64,000 bases of DNA from Sycon ciliatum (Eukaryota; Porifera; Calcarea; Leucosolenida; Sycettidae). Where the stretch lies: NCBI RefSeq assembly GCF_964019385.1, contig NC_088649.1, positions 7,719,503 to 7,783,502 of the forward strand, written 5' to 3'. Under the pieces are notes generated by a model, which was not told where the DNA came from, did no database searches, and saw only the letters and a program-made list of their open reading frames with translations. Below are positions 18,860 to 27,127 of this stretch, in pieces (positions within the stretch are counted from its first letter, which is position 1; every line of letters starts with the position of its first letter). The position numbers and the translations under genes were made by a program.

Positions 18860-18899
18860 TTTCCACTGATGATCGCAACGTGAAAATCGATTTTGGAAA
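18860..18899 (+). ncRNA. Hammerhead ribozyme in the PLE 3' UTR
   Basis: Plus strand: stem I TTTCCA/TGGAAA, CTGATGA, weak stem II, GAAA, palindromic stem III AATCGATT. It lies about 170 nt after the stop codon and about 100 nt before the element end. Confidence 0.65.
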
Positions 18900-19019
18900 C
18901 ACACAAAACCAAACCTTGAACAAATTGTCATGTTGCGTGGTGATGTCTGCGGCATTCATACTTTTCATTGCTATTATTAAACTTTTATCTCCACGTAGAT
19001 TATTTGAATAATAATAATA

Positions 19020-19380
19020 ATAATGGTATACAAGTAAGAACTAAGCGTGACAAGTGTGTATCAGCAACAAAAACAAAAAAGTGAGAACGAATGATAATAA
19101 TAACAATAATAAACAAGACGGTGACAAAACACATTTAGGCACAAGTGGCAACAACGTTGCCACACTACACAACAGAACATTATTTGAACAATTTTAGGGT
19201 AATAACACTATCTTTCTGGACACACAAATTCGGCTTATGAATGCGCTGACAAACAGCTTCCACTTGTGCCTAAATGTGTTTTGTCACCTTCTTGTTTATT
19301 ATTGTTATTATTATCATTCGTTCTCACTTTTTTGTTTTTGTTGCTGATACACAATAATAATAATAATAATAATAATAATG
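19020..19380. repeat. Inverted repeat of about 97-bp arms, PLE relic
   Basis: Arms at about 19056-19153 and 19258-19354 around about 104 bp. The spacer, read on the minus strand, resembles the diverged PLE C-terminal motif E-A-V...H-K-P-N-L-C. AAT arrays border both sides. It looks like another head-to-head PLE 3' remnant. Confidence 0.65.
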
Positions 19381-19419
19381 TCTCTTTCCCTCAAACCAGT
19401 CAATAGTAATAATAATAAT

Positions 19420-19694
19420 AATTCAAAGGATCAGTCGGGGAAGTGAACAGCCTGAAAAGAGAAAAAACGCCAGACCCACCAGGACACGAACCTGGGACCC
19501 TGCTTGTCATGAGCAATGCTCTAACCACTGAGCTATGGGACCAGGCTGAACCCAGAAGGCGCTGACAGGTTTTTCACTCCAAAGGCAGCTCACAACACGT
19601 GCCACACATACTGATGGCACTTGGGTCTTTTTCCCTCCCCCAGGGGACCAACCACGGTCAGTTTCTGGAAACTACCAGAGGTGAAAGAAAGTGA
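19420..19694 (-). repeat. Foldback repeat family A, copy 3
   Basis: Left arm from TTCAAAGGATCAGTCGGGG, tRNA-like core 19470-19542 on the minus strand, then the unique block to about 19690. It starts at an AAT array and passes directly into copy 4. Confidence 0.8.
19470..19542 (-). tRNA. tRNA-like core of family A, copy 3
   Basis: Same cloverleaf and CATGACA anticodon loop as the other copies, so a pseudo-tRNA. Confidence 0.4.
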
Positions 19695-19925
19695 TTAAAT
19701 TTGGAAAGCATGGGAGAACTTCAAATTCAACGGATCAGTCGGGGAAATGAACTGCCTGAAAAGAGAAAAAAACGCCAGACCCACCAGGACACGATCCCGG
19801 GACCCTGCTTGTCATGAGCAATGGTCTAACCACTGAGCTATGGGACCAGGCTGAACCCAGAAGGCGCTGACAAGTTTTTCACTCCAAAGGCAGCTCACAA
19901 CACTTTGAATTTGAAGTTCTCCCAT
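19695..19925 (-). repeat. Foldback repeat family A, copy 4
   Basis: Arm AATTTGGAAAGCATGGGAG at 19696, tRNA-like core 19775-19846, then a short unique block that ends in an arm shared with copy 5 (head-to-head junction near 19910). Confidence 0.75.
19775..19846 (-). tRNA. tRNA-like core of family A, copy 4
   Basis: Cloverleaf with a disturbed T arm (CGATCCCGG) and a T-to-G type change in the anticodon stem (ATGGTC). Decayed pseudo-tRNA. Confidence 0.35.
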
Positions 19926-20238
19926 CCTTTCCAAATTTAATCACTTTCTTTCACCTCTGGTAGTTTCCAGAAACTGACCGTGGTTGGTCCCCTGGGGGAG
20001 GGAAAAAGACCCAAGTGCCATCAGTATGTGTGGCACGTGTTGTGAGCTAGCTGCCTTTGGAGTGAAAAACTTGTCACTCGCCTTCTGGGTTCAGCCTGGT
20101 CCCATAGCTCAGTGGTTAGAGCATTGCTCATGACAAGCAGGGTCCCAGGTTCGTGTCCTGGTGGGTCTGCGTTTTTTTTTCTCTTTTCAGGCAGTTCACT
20201 TCCCCGACTGATCCTTTGAATTTGAAGTCCTCCCATCC
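19905..20238 (+). repeat. Foldback repeat family A, copy 5
   Basis: Plus orientation: left arm, the block with GTTTCCAGAAACTG and GGTCCCCTGGGGGAGG, tRNA-like core 20098-20169 and right arm ending TTTGAATTTGAAG. It shares arms with its neighbours, giving a chain of alternating copies. Confidence 0.8.
20098..20169 (+). tRNA. tRNA-like core of family A, copy 5
   Basis: Clean D, anticodon and T stems with the CATGACA loop. Pseudo-tRNA inside a repeat. Confidence 0.4.
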
Positions 20239-20556
20239 TTTCCAAATTTAATCACTTTCTTTCACCTCTGGTAGTTTCCAGAAACTGACCGTGGTTGGTC
20301 CCCTGGGGGAGGGAAAAAGACCCAAGTGCCATCAGTATGTGTGGCACGTGTTGTGAGCTGCCTTTGGAGTGAAAAACCTGTCAGCGCCTTCTGGGTTCAG
20401 CCTGATCCCATAGCTCAGTGGTTAGAGCATTGCTCATGACGAGCAGGCTCCCAGGTTCGTGTCCTGGTGGGTCTGGCGTTTTTTTTCTCTTTTCAGGCAG
20501 TTCACTTCCCCGACTGATCCGTTGAATTTGAAGTTCTCCCATCCTTTCCAAAAATA
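20210..20556 (+). repeat. Foldback repeat family A, copy 6
   Basis: Complete copy in plus orientation ending ...CTCCCATCCTTTCCAAA at an AAT array, with the tRNA-like core at 20404-20476. Confidence 0.8.
20404..20476 (+). tRNA. tRNA-like core of family A, copy 6
   Basis: Same fold, with GATCCCA at the 5' acceptor strand and GACGAGCAG in the anticodon arm. Pseudo-tRNA. Confidence 0.35.
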
Positions 20557-20574
20557 ATAATAATAATAATAATC

Positions 20575-20735
20575 TTCACTAGTTTGAGGGAAAGAGACAA
20601 ACGGGAAAAGTCTGAAGAAAAAATTGACCGTCACCACTGGCTACAAGCGAGGGTCCCTGGTTCGAGTCCTGGTGGTGATAGTCAATTTTTTCTTCAGACT
20701 TTTCCCGTTTGTCTCTATCCCTCAAACCAGTTAAT
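20575..20735 (+). repeat. Foldback repeat family C, complete copy with tRNA-like 3' half
   Basis: About 52-bp inverted arms (TTTGAGGGAAAGAGACAAAC... and its complement) around a core of about 55 bp containing GGTCCC, a T-arm-like TGG-TTCGAGT-CCTGG and GGTGGTGATAG. The core resembles the 3' half of a tRNA but differs from the family A core. AAT arrays flank both sides. Single arms lie at 3875, 14856, 19379 and 63076. Confidence 0.8.
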
Positions 20736-20817
20736 AATAATAATAATTTGAAACTCGGATGTTGAGCCAAAAATATGCCAAAAAAATATGCCAAAAATAC
20801 GTTGAGCCAAAAATAAA

Positions 20818-20990
20818 TGTAGAAAGGAAAAGGACATGGATACGAGTTAAGAGTAACTCTCCATCTGTGACTGTAACATGATTTTATATACAGTCAGAAA
20901 GTGCAATAACTAGGCACAAAACTGACAGAGTACTGAGACATTCGACATCCTGACACCTAGCTTCAACACATCTCCGTAGCAAACACCATC
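20818..20990 (+). repeat. Repeat family D, single arm
   Basis: Matches 7385-7548 with small indels and runs to an ATT array at about 20998. Confidence 0.7.
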
Positions 20991-21009
20991 CGAGTTCAAA
21001 TTATTATTA

Positions 21010-21370
21010 TTGTAAAAAGAAAAAGAGATTGAAGAAGGGCTGAGGCTCCCTGCAACTTCATCTGTGAAAAGAATTCGGGTGGACACACCCATTCCCATAG
21101 TGCTGCACATCACATCCGAACCAGTTCCGTTATTTTTACAACGTTTCGGCACTTGGCCATCGTCAGGTAATAACAATGAATACTGTGGAAGCCACACAAG
21201 AGCAGTATATACGCAGAGTGTAGCGCCAAAAAAGATGCGAATTATGTCACCTAGTATGCAGAATTATCTCACCTAATTAATTATGTCACCTATAAAAAAT
21301 AACGGAACTGGTTCGGATGTGATGTGCAGCGCTATGGGAATGGGTGTGTCCACCCGAATTCTTTTCAAAG
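21010..21370. repeat. Foldback element with a degenerate hammerhead-like motif
   Basis: Inverted arms of about 78 bp (AAAAGAATTCGGGTGGACAC...) at 21066-21145 and 21290-21368, bordered by an ATT array on the left and (AAAT)n on the right. The centre holds the motif CCTGACGATGGCCAAGTGCC then GAAACG on the minus strand. Confidence 0.65.
21129..21174 (-). ncRNA. Degenerate hammerhead-like motif
   Basis: Minus strand: GTTATT and AATAAC could form an interrupted stem I, CTGACGA replaces CTGATGA, GGC/GCC forms stem II, then GAAA and a 2-3 bp stem III ending GTA. One core base differs, so activity is doubtful. Confidence 0.4.
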
Positions 21371-21399
21371 AAAAAAAAAAATAAATAAATAAATTATCG

Positions 21400-22088
21400 T
21401 ATCCGTTCCCGAAGGGAACTCACGACGGCCGCTAACACCCGATAAACCCTTGCGGCAGATGCAGCGCTTAACGGTGCAATCATTTTAACGATATAATCGC
21501 ACAGGTCACATTGTAGAGTGCAGATCACCTAGTGCTTTCAACAATAATTGTACTTTCACATTATGGGAATTTGGTATAACCCCACACCCGTCATTGTTGA
21601 ATATTCGATAATAGCGTGGATTTCCCAAACAATATATTTGTATTTTTGTTATCCTCTTCCATGCCGTTGTACATAAGCGGCTTGCCGCGGATATGTCAAT
21701 ACTACTACTACTTACTACTAACTTACTACTTACTTTCCTTATGATTAATCATAATATCTTTCGCAGAATGTAAAAGACTGCCATGACAGTTTTCATGCTG
21801 ATAACTTTGGTGCTTTGCATAATAATTTGCGGGATTCGGTGCCAAGTGATTTTGAGCAACCGTGAAAGTGATTTCGTATCTGTGCTTAGCATTACTTGAA
21901 GTAGGTGGTAGCGTCAAGTCGCCCAAAGCATAAAGTAGTCGTACTTGAAGTAACAAACCAACGTTTAATTTTTGCACGCATTGGGCTGCCACACTATAAA
22001 CAACTTTTCACCAAGCTTTTCTTTTCAAACACAAGAACGGGCTTATAATGAATATGGATAGGACCATTAAATATTTAGAATTTGTTGT
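21400..22088. other. No gene recognised
   Basis: No coding or structural feature was recognised. A short run of ACTACTTACTACT repeats is near 21700. Confidence 0.3.
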
Positions 22089-22127
22089 TGTTTGACGACT
22101 GTTGTCTCCTCGTCGGTTATTTAAATT
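22088..22127 (+). repeat. PLE 3' tail fragment
   Basis: TGTTGTCTCCTCGTCGG followed by TTATTTAAAT matches the terminal tail of PLE copies (compare the minus strand at 63118-63150). No other PLE sequence was seen next to it. Confidence 0.45.
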
Positions 22128-22288
22128 TGTTGTAAGTTGTTCATTGCGTAAATTGATCACCAATAACATGTGTTCATTCCTGAATTGACCTTGTAGGTCG
22201 TGTATAGGCCAAATTGAATTTCACTTGCAGATTTGTTGCAATTCCGTGACAATTGGAAGATTGTGAGGAATCGAAGTCTGACTGAAGC

Positions 22289-22982
22289 ATGGAACCCAAT
22301 AGACTACCACCGCTTCCGCCATTGATAAGATCAAAGAGGAAAGCGCTGCACCAAAATTTGGGAGGTTGTGCTCCATCGTCTGTTGCACCATTCCCTGAGT
22401 CAAACGTCTGCGAAGAAAGGATGGAGAAAGTATCATCTCAGAGATTTGGTCTTATTGAAGAAAGCGAAGACATGATTGCGATGCGCTCTGAGTAGGGACC
22501 GGTGGATTCTGCTCGAAAAGGTGGCAGATTCTGCTCGAAAAGCAGTAAAATTGGTAGAACCATACAAACCTTATGGCGGGCAATTCCTCGTATTCTGCTC
22601 CATTTCTTTATCCACATACCAAACATGCATGAAACTTACCAGAAAAAGTACCGTATTCTGCCAATTTTCTGCCGGCATTACGCGCATATGCCTACCTGAG
22701 TGCACCAATGGGATACCTGCTGCACCGCCACTGATTAAAATGACGAGGAACACAAACAGTTCAGCTAGTATTTCAGATCATCAACCCGCTTTCCAAAAGG
22801 TTGAGGTGACGCCTCTCCACCTTTTTTCGTACTTCGGCACTTCTCCAGTAATAACAAGACGCAGACGGCGTGATGTCTTTTTCTGTTGTCAAAACTTTAT
22901 TCATTGTGGTAAACGCGCACCTGGCAATATGGCGGTAAAAACATGCCGGCCATTAAGTAAACAACAGGAAGAAAGGAGATAA
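22289..22982 (+). other. Two overlapping open frames, function unknown
   Basis: A 68-codon frame (22289-22495, M-E-P-N-R-L-P-P-L-P-P-L) and a 168-codon frame (22476-22982) follow each other in different phases. The first looks more protein-like (Pro-rich start, acidic end E-E-S-E-D), the second is Cys/Arg-rich without a recognisable domain. They could be exons or chance frames. Confidence 0.2.
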
Positions 22983-23154
22983 ATGGCTGTACAATACAGT
23001 CTGATGTCATAAATGTCACCTTGGCACCCCATGGCTGAGCAAGGAGTGAAAAAGTTACAGTGGGATGGGACTTTGCTCTGGGCATGGAAATTCTGTCGTT
23101 ATTCGCGAATTGTCGTTATGTCCGCAGTCGTTATTGGCGAAGTTGACTGTACAA

Positions 23155-23430
23155 CATAAGCCTTACCGTCAAGAAGGTGAACTCGCGTTCTTCGCACACT
23201 GTTGGCAAGGGCAAAGAGATACGAATGGATCTAAATCCGAATAAAATCAGCACACGTTTCCGTAAATGAAAGGGTGAGCATAAGCAAATGAATCGAAGGA
23301 AACTGGTCAACTCAGAGATCACCTGTCATTGAGTATTCCGTAAAAGGAGGCCTCGACAGCAGGAAAGCTAAATTTAGAAAAGAGATCCTGTCAGCTTTTC
23401 CATTATTTTTATTGTATTCCACCTAAAATC
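23155..23430 (+). repeat. Dispersed repeat family E, copy 1
   Basis: About 275 bp (CATAAGCCTTACCGTCAAG to ATTGTATTCCACCTAAA) that recurs almost unchanged at 61472-61745 in the same orientation. A diverged piece of its left part follows at 23430-23490. Confidence 0.85.
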
Positions 23431-23539
23431 AGCACACTTTTCGTAAATGAAAGAGTCAACACAAGCAAATGAATCAAAGGGAACTGGTTAACTCACCTGT
23501 CATCTTTACTTATAAAGAAGAGGCACCTGAGCTGTGACG

Positions 23540-23575
23540 TGTGTCTGTGTGTGTGTGTGTGTGTCTGTGTGTCAC
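23540..23575 (+). repeat. (GT)n microsatellite
   Basis: An interrupted GT run between two copies of TATAAAGAAGAGGCACCTG. Confidence 0.9.
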
Positions 23576-23635
23576 GCTCCTTATAAAGAAGAGGCACCTG
23601 TGACGTGTGTGTTTGTGTCACCATGGTCACGCTGC

Positions 23636-23905
23636 CCTGAGCACGCGAAGCGTGCGAACAGTGTAGCACAGTGTAGCTAGCGGCCGCAGAAGAACTGAGC
23701 ACGCGAAGCGTGCGAATCGTGTAGCTAGCGGAAGCAGCCACAGAAGCACTGAGCACGCGAAGCGTGCGAATCGTGTAGCCACCACCACGTGCTGAGCACG
23801 CGAAGCGTGCGAACAGTGTAGGTGGTAGCAGACACGATCAGTACGAGTAGCAGTAGCAGCCGCGCGCAGAAGCACTGAGCACGCGAAGCGTGCGAATCAT
23901 GTAGC
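23636..23905 (+). repeat. Array of GCACGC-GAA-GCGTGC hairpins
   Basis: Five copies of CTGAGCACGCGAAGCGTGCG, each a 6-bp stem with a GAA loop, at irregular spacing of about 40-85 bp, each followed by a form of AATCGTGTAGC or AACAGTGTAG. A diverged sixth copy is near 24235. The units between are partly related (GCAGAAGCACT). Confidence 0.85.
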
Positions 23906-24239
23906 CACCTAGCCTAGGCCATGGCATAGGTAGCACTAGCAGCCGCACAAGCGCTGCGGACCACGTGAACCGTTCTCTGCAAATAGAAACATCTGCAACA
24001 AAAGTATACAAAAGATCTGCACTGACTGCACTCTGCATCTGATCTGCAGTGAAGAGCGCATCGCACTTTTGTTCGTAAGTTTATGAATTTTTTTAGTCGC
24101 TTCATCCGCCACCAGGTGATGGACAACCCTGACCAGCCTCCCGAAGGCGTAACAGACGTCCCTCCTTCTCCTTCCAACGATGAAGAACCTCCCTCAGCTC
24201 ACCAGGACTTCAGCGGTCTGGCCACCACCACGTGCTGAG

Positions 24240-24915
24240 CACGTGTGCTGTTCATGTACTTGCTTCACCCGCATGCCACATTCGGCCAGGCAACGCTGGC
24301 CGGTGGTGCTGCTAGTTGAGTAATATTCCGTGAAAGGAGGTCTCAGCAGAGCCGAAGCGAAATAAGCCAGGAGACGAACTATCCGAAACAGCACATGCAA
24401 GAAGCAGTTCCAAAGAAGTCAGTTCCTCGCGCATGCACATCCGAAAACGGACTGCACTGCAACACAATGTCTGCCGTGAACGTGCACAGCACGCGGCTAC
24501 CACGCGTTGGTAGATCTACTTCGAAGTAATACCGAGCATGGCACTCTAATCTTTATTTCCACGATGGCCCATGGTCGGGGAAGATAATAATTATGATGCC
24601 TGTGTTGGCCTAGCATTTTAAGAATTCCACACCCTCGTGCCCACAGCTGTCCAGGAGAAGCTGCAGTTCCGGTGTGAGTTGCGACGCTGAATCAATCGCA
24701 GCTGTGTCGCTGATAAGACTTTCTAGACGACCAATAGCCCACGTTTGAATGGAGACTGAGGGGAATGCAAGCCTGGATCTGATTTCTTCCATGACCGCCA
24801 TCATATCCGAGGCAACAGGAAACGCAGAGTCAATTCGGATCGATGATCACAGCCAAAACTGCTTAAGTGATTCCTGAACTGACTTGAAATACACAACACT
24901 CAATAGACCCTTTGC
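24240..24915. other. No gene recognised
   Basis: Contains a fragment (ATATTCCGTGAAAGGAGGTCTC, near 24330) related to the end of repeat E. Nothing else was recognised. Confidence 0.3.
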
Positions 24916-24919
24916 ACAA

Positions 24920-25575
24920 TGGTGCGTTCTTGCAGGTTTGCCGAGTCGAAGGTTCGATGGACTTTTCGTATGCTGTGGATGGCAGTCGTGAGTCAGTCAA
25001 GTGTCAAGTAAAGTCGGCGGATTAGCGCTAGCTCCGGTGTGGGGAGCAAACCCTTTCTTACAAATCATCGCCGAAGTCGCAACCACTACTTCGTACTGTT
25101 GTGCCCAGCGCGTGCTTGCGACTAGTTGGTTTGGAGGTGACAGCGTTGCGAATGACCGAGGGACCTCGACGTCTGTCTCACCGTCCAGGAGCGACACTGA
25201 CTCACGCTGCTATCTGGTGTTCACGAGGTGTTTGTCGCGCTGGAAACGGAGCGTCTCTGTAAGTTTGTATCCCTGGTGATGTTTGTGCCTGGAGAGCACT
25301 ATATAAGTGGTGCTCTTCAGGCACAATCTTCCTCAGCCTACTCAAGCTCAACTGATGAGGGGTGAATTCCCCGAAACACTGTGTATTGAGCAGGGAGTGG
25401 TGCGTTCTTGCAGGTTTGCCGAGTCGAAGGTTCGATGGACTTCTCGTATGCTCTGGATGGCAGTCGTGAGTCAGTCAAGTGTCAAGTAAAGTCGGCGGAA
25501 TAGCGCGAGCTCCGGTGCGGGGAGAGAACCCTTTCTTACAAATCATCGCCGAAGTTGCAACCACTACTTCGTACT
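24920..25575 (+). mobile_element. Retrozyme-like tandem unit with hammerhead ribozyme, family F
   Basis: A 178-bp block occurs at 24920-25097 and 25398-25575 in direct orientation, giving a 478-bp repeat period. The hammerhead at 25346-25391 ends just before the second copy, and a TATA-like CTATATAAG lies at about 25299. Tandem copies each ending in a type I hammerhead are what metazoan retrozymes and PLE terminal repeats look like. No ORF of note was seen, so it is probably non-autonomous. Confidence 0.7.
25346..25391 (+). ncRNA. Hammerhead ribozyme, family F
   Basis: Stem I GCTCAA/TTGAGC (6 bp, perfect), CTGATGA, stem II GGGG/CCCC with loop TGAATT, GAAA, stem III ACA/TGT with loop CTG, cleavage after GTA (position 25385). 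Every conserved core base is present. Type I. Confidence 0.93.
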
Positions 25576-25579
25576 CAAT

Positions 25580-26505
25580 TCTTCTTGCAAGAATGATCAC
25601 TGGTAACTTTGTTCATCTGGACAGCAAGCGTCTGCAAGATACAGCCACTGAAAAAGTGAACTACTGAACACCCGATAACGACAACAACGACCGACTGACG
25701 TTCGTCTCGCTCACAGCAAAAATGACTGACCTTGCAGAGATAGGCGTATGAACGAACTAAACAAAAATTTCACCGTTTGCATGGGTTTTATCAGATACTA
25801 ATACACGTGTGCACTGAACTACACGTAGATCTACGAAGCCTAGCTAGCTTGGCCCGCTACTGCGCCAGTCTTGGCCCGGGCCGTCACATCCTAGATGATA
25901 GATCCCTGGTACAGTGGTAGACTACTACATGTACTTACTAGTATAGTAGTAGCTAGCTACGTAGCCTAGGTCTATGGTCTACGTGGGGCTAGGCCATAGG
26001 GGGTTGCCATCCACGCGTTCTCATTTTATTTTTAGCTCGAGGTCATCACTTGCACCCACTCAGCGCCCATGCCAGTGAGCAGCCGCCTTGGCTTGGCATA
26101 CTACTAGTACTATACTAGTACCTGCTGACTAAGGTCCGTTAGACTTTACTCTTTAGTTTAGTATAATAGCCTACAGATTACAGTCATCATGATGATTGTC
26201 ATGATGAGCTGCGACTATAGTCATTGACATTGTTATTGTACCGGCACATGAGTCATGACTGTGTGATTGTGTAGACACGTACGTAAGTAGTAACAGTAAA
26301 AAGTCATGTACTACTAACACCTTTTAATTTAAAGGGGAAGTGCGTCGATTTTTCAAGTAGGGCTCAGATGAAAGACAATTTCATATTGGTTCCGATGGTA
26401 TCTCTCGCCTCCGTACGATATTGCAAACTTTAGGGCTCACAGTACGTATGCTGATTGCCAGTGGACATCAGCGCCATTTTGATTGGGGCACTCAAGTAAC
26501 TGTCC
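25580..26505. other. No gene recognised
   Basis: Rich in short CTAG/TAGTA palindromic motifs (about 25850-26160). No coding signal was seen. Confidence 0.3.
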
Positions 26506-26507
26506 TT

Positions 26508-26702
26508 ACGTAGAAACAAGAGTAGCTGTGACGTCAAACTTCAACGGCCTATGGGGAACCCGCTTATTCTAGCTATAGTTATTCCTCGTACTCACTCAAG
26601 TACTACTGTAGCGGACATGGAAATCCAGTCGATTGACCGGGGACGTAGAAACAAGAGTAGCTGTGACGTCAAACTTCAACGGCCTATGGGGAGCCCACTT
26701 AT
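26508..26702 (+). promoter_or_regulatory. Duplicated CRE-containing block upstream of endonuclease V
   Basis: A block of about 55 bp (GTAGAAACAAGAGTAGCTG, then TGACGTCA, then AACTTCAACGGCCTATGGGG) occurs at 26508-26561 and 26643-26702. Each copy holds the perfect CREB/ATF palindrome TGACGTCA, at 26529-26536 and 26664-26671. The second copy lies inside an inverted repeat (CTACTGTAGCGGACATGG near 26604 and its complement near 26815-26838). Confidence 0.55.
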
Positions 26703-26847
26703 CCTACCATGCACGCTGCTTCGCGCTAGCGCGCATGCATGCGTGTACCGCTTATCCACGGCTGCATGGCGAGCGCCCTGGGACCGCTACTGGCGCTAGG
26801 CGTGCGACAGGATTTCCATGTCCACTACAGTAGCACTACCACTAGGC

Positions 26848-26855
26848 TATAAAAA
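26848..26855 (+). promoter_or_regulatory. TATA box, likely for endonuclease V
   Basis: TATAAAAA about 270 bp before the ATG. The surrounding sequence (AGGCTATA and on through AAGCTAGTCATTTCACT) is kept in the inverted duplicate near 34690-34720, although the TATA itself is changed there to TATACAAAAA. Confidence 0.5.
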
Positions 26856-27127
26856 GCTAGTCATTTCACTCTGAGTGTCATTTTGCAAGACATTCTAGAC
26901 GAAGACGCTTCGAGTTTTGTGTCTCGTGGCTCTGGTGGCATGTCATTGAGGTTGCCTGACCTGGTTCAATTTTTGTTTCGTCCGTCTGAATCAAACGTTA
27001 TCAAAATCCTCAGTGGTAGTATTCAGACGTTTTCGGGTTCTGCGGTTCTTCTCTAGAACTGTGAGCGATCTTACTGGTGGGCTCAACTGAACCGTGCACA
27101 ACTCCTCTCTCAGCAGAAGTTTCAAAC

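Larger units (their letters stand above)
16673..19005 (+). mobile_element. Penelope-like element with inverted terminal arms
   Basis: The plus-strand element carries the ORF 16916-18688 and a 3' UTR ending in the tail TTATCTCCACGTAGATTATT. Its left end (16673-16991) is an inverted copy of the last 320 bp (18655-18975), so the 3' end occurs on both sides. AAT arrays flank both ends. Partially inverted, 5'-truncated insertions are known for PLEs. Both arms carry a hammerhead motif. The same family forms the dimer at 48824-51190 with almost identical sequence, which suggests recent activity. Confidence 0.85.

Noticed and set aside
23636..23905. Palindrome array considered as a CRISPR-like array or bacterial contamination
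   Set aside because: Spacing is irregular, spacers are themselves partly repeated, there are no cas genes, and the flanks are eukaryotic repeats.
25900..26200. Dense CTAG/TAGTA words considered as a regulatory or origin-like cluster
   Set aside because: Low-complexity palindromic words without a repeated unit; nothing supports a function.
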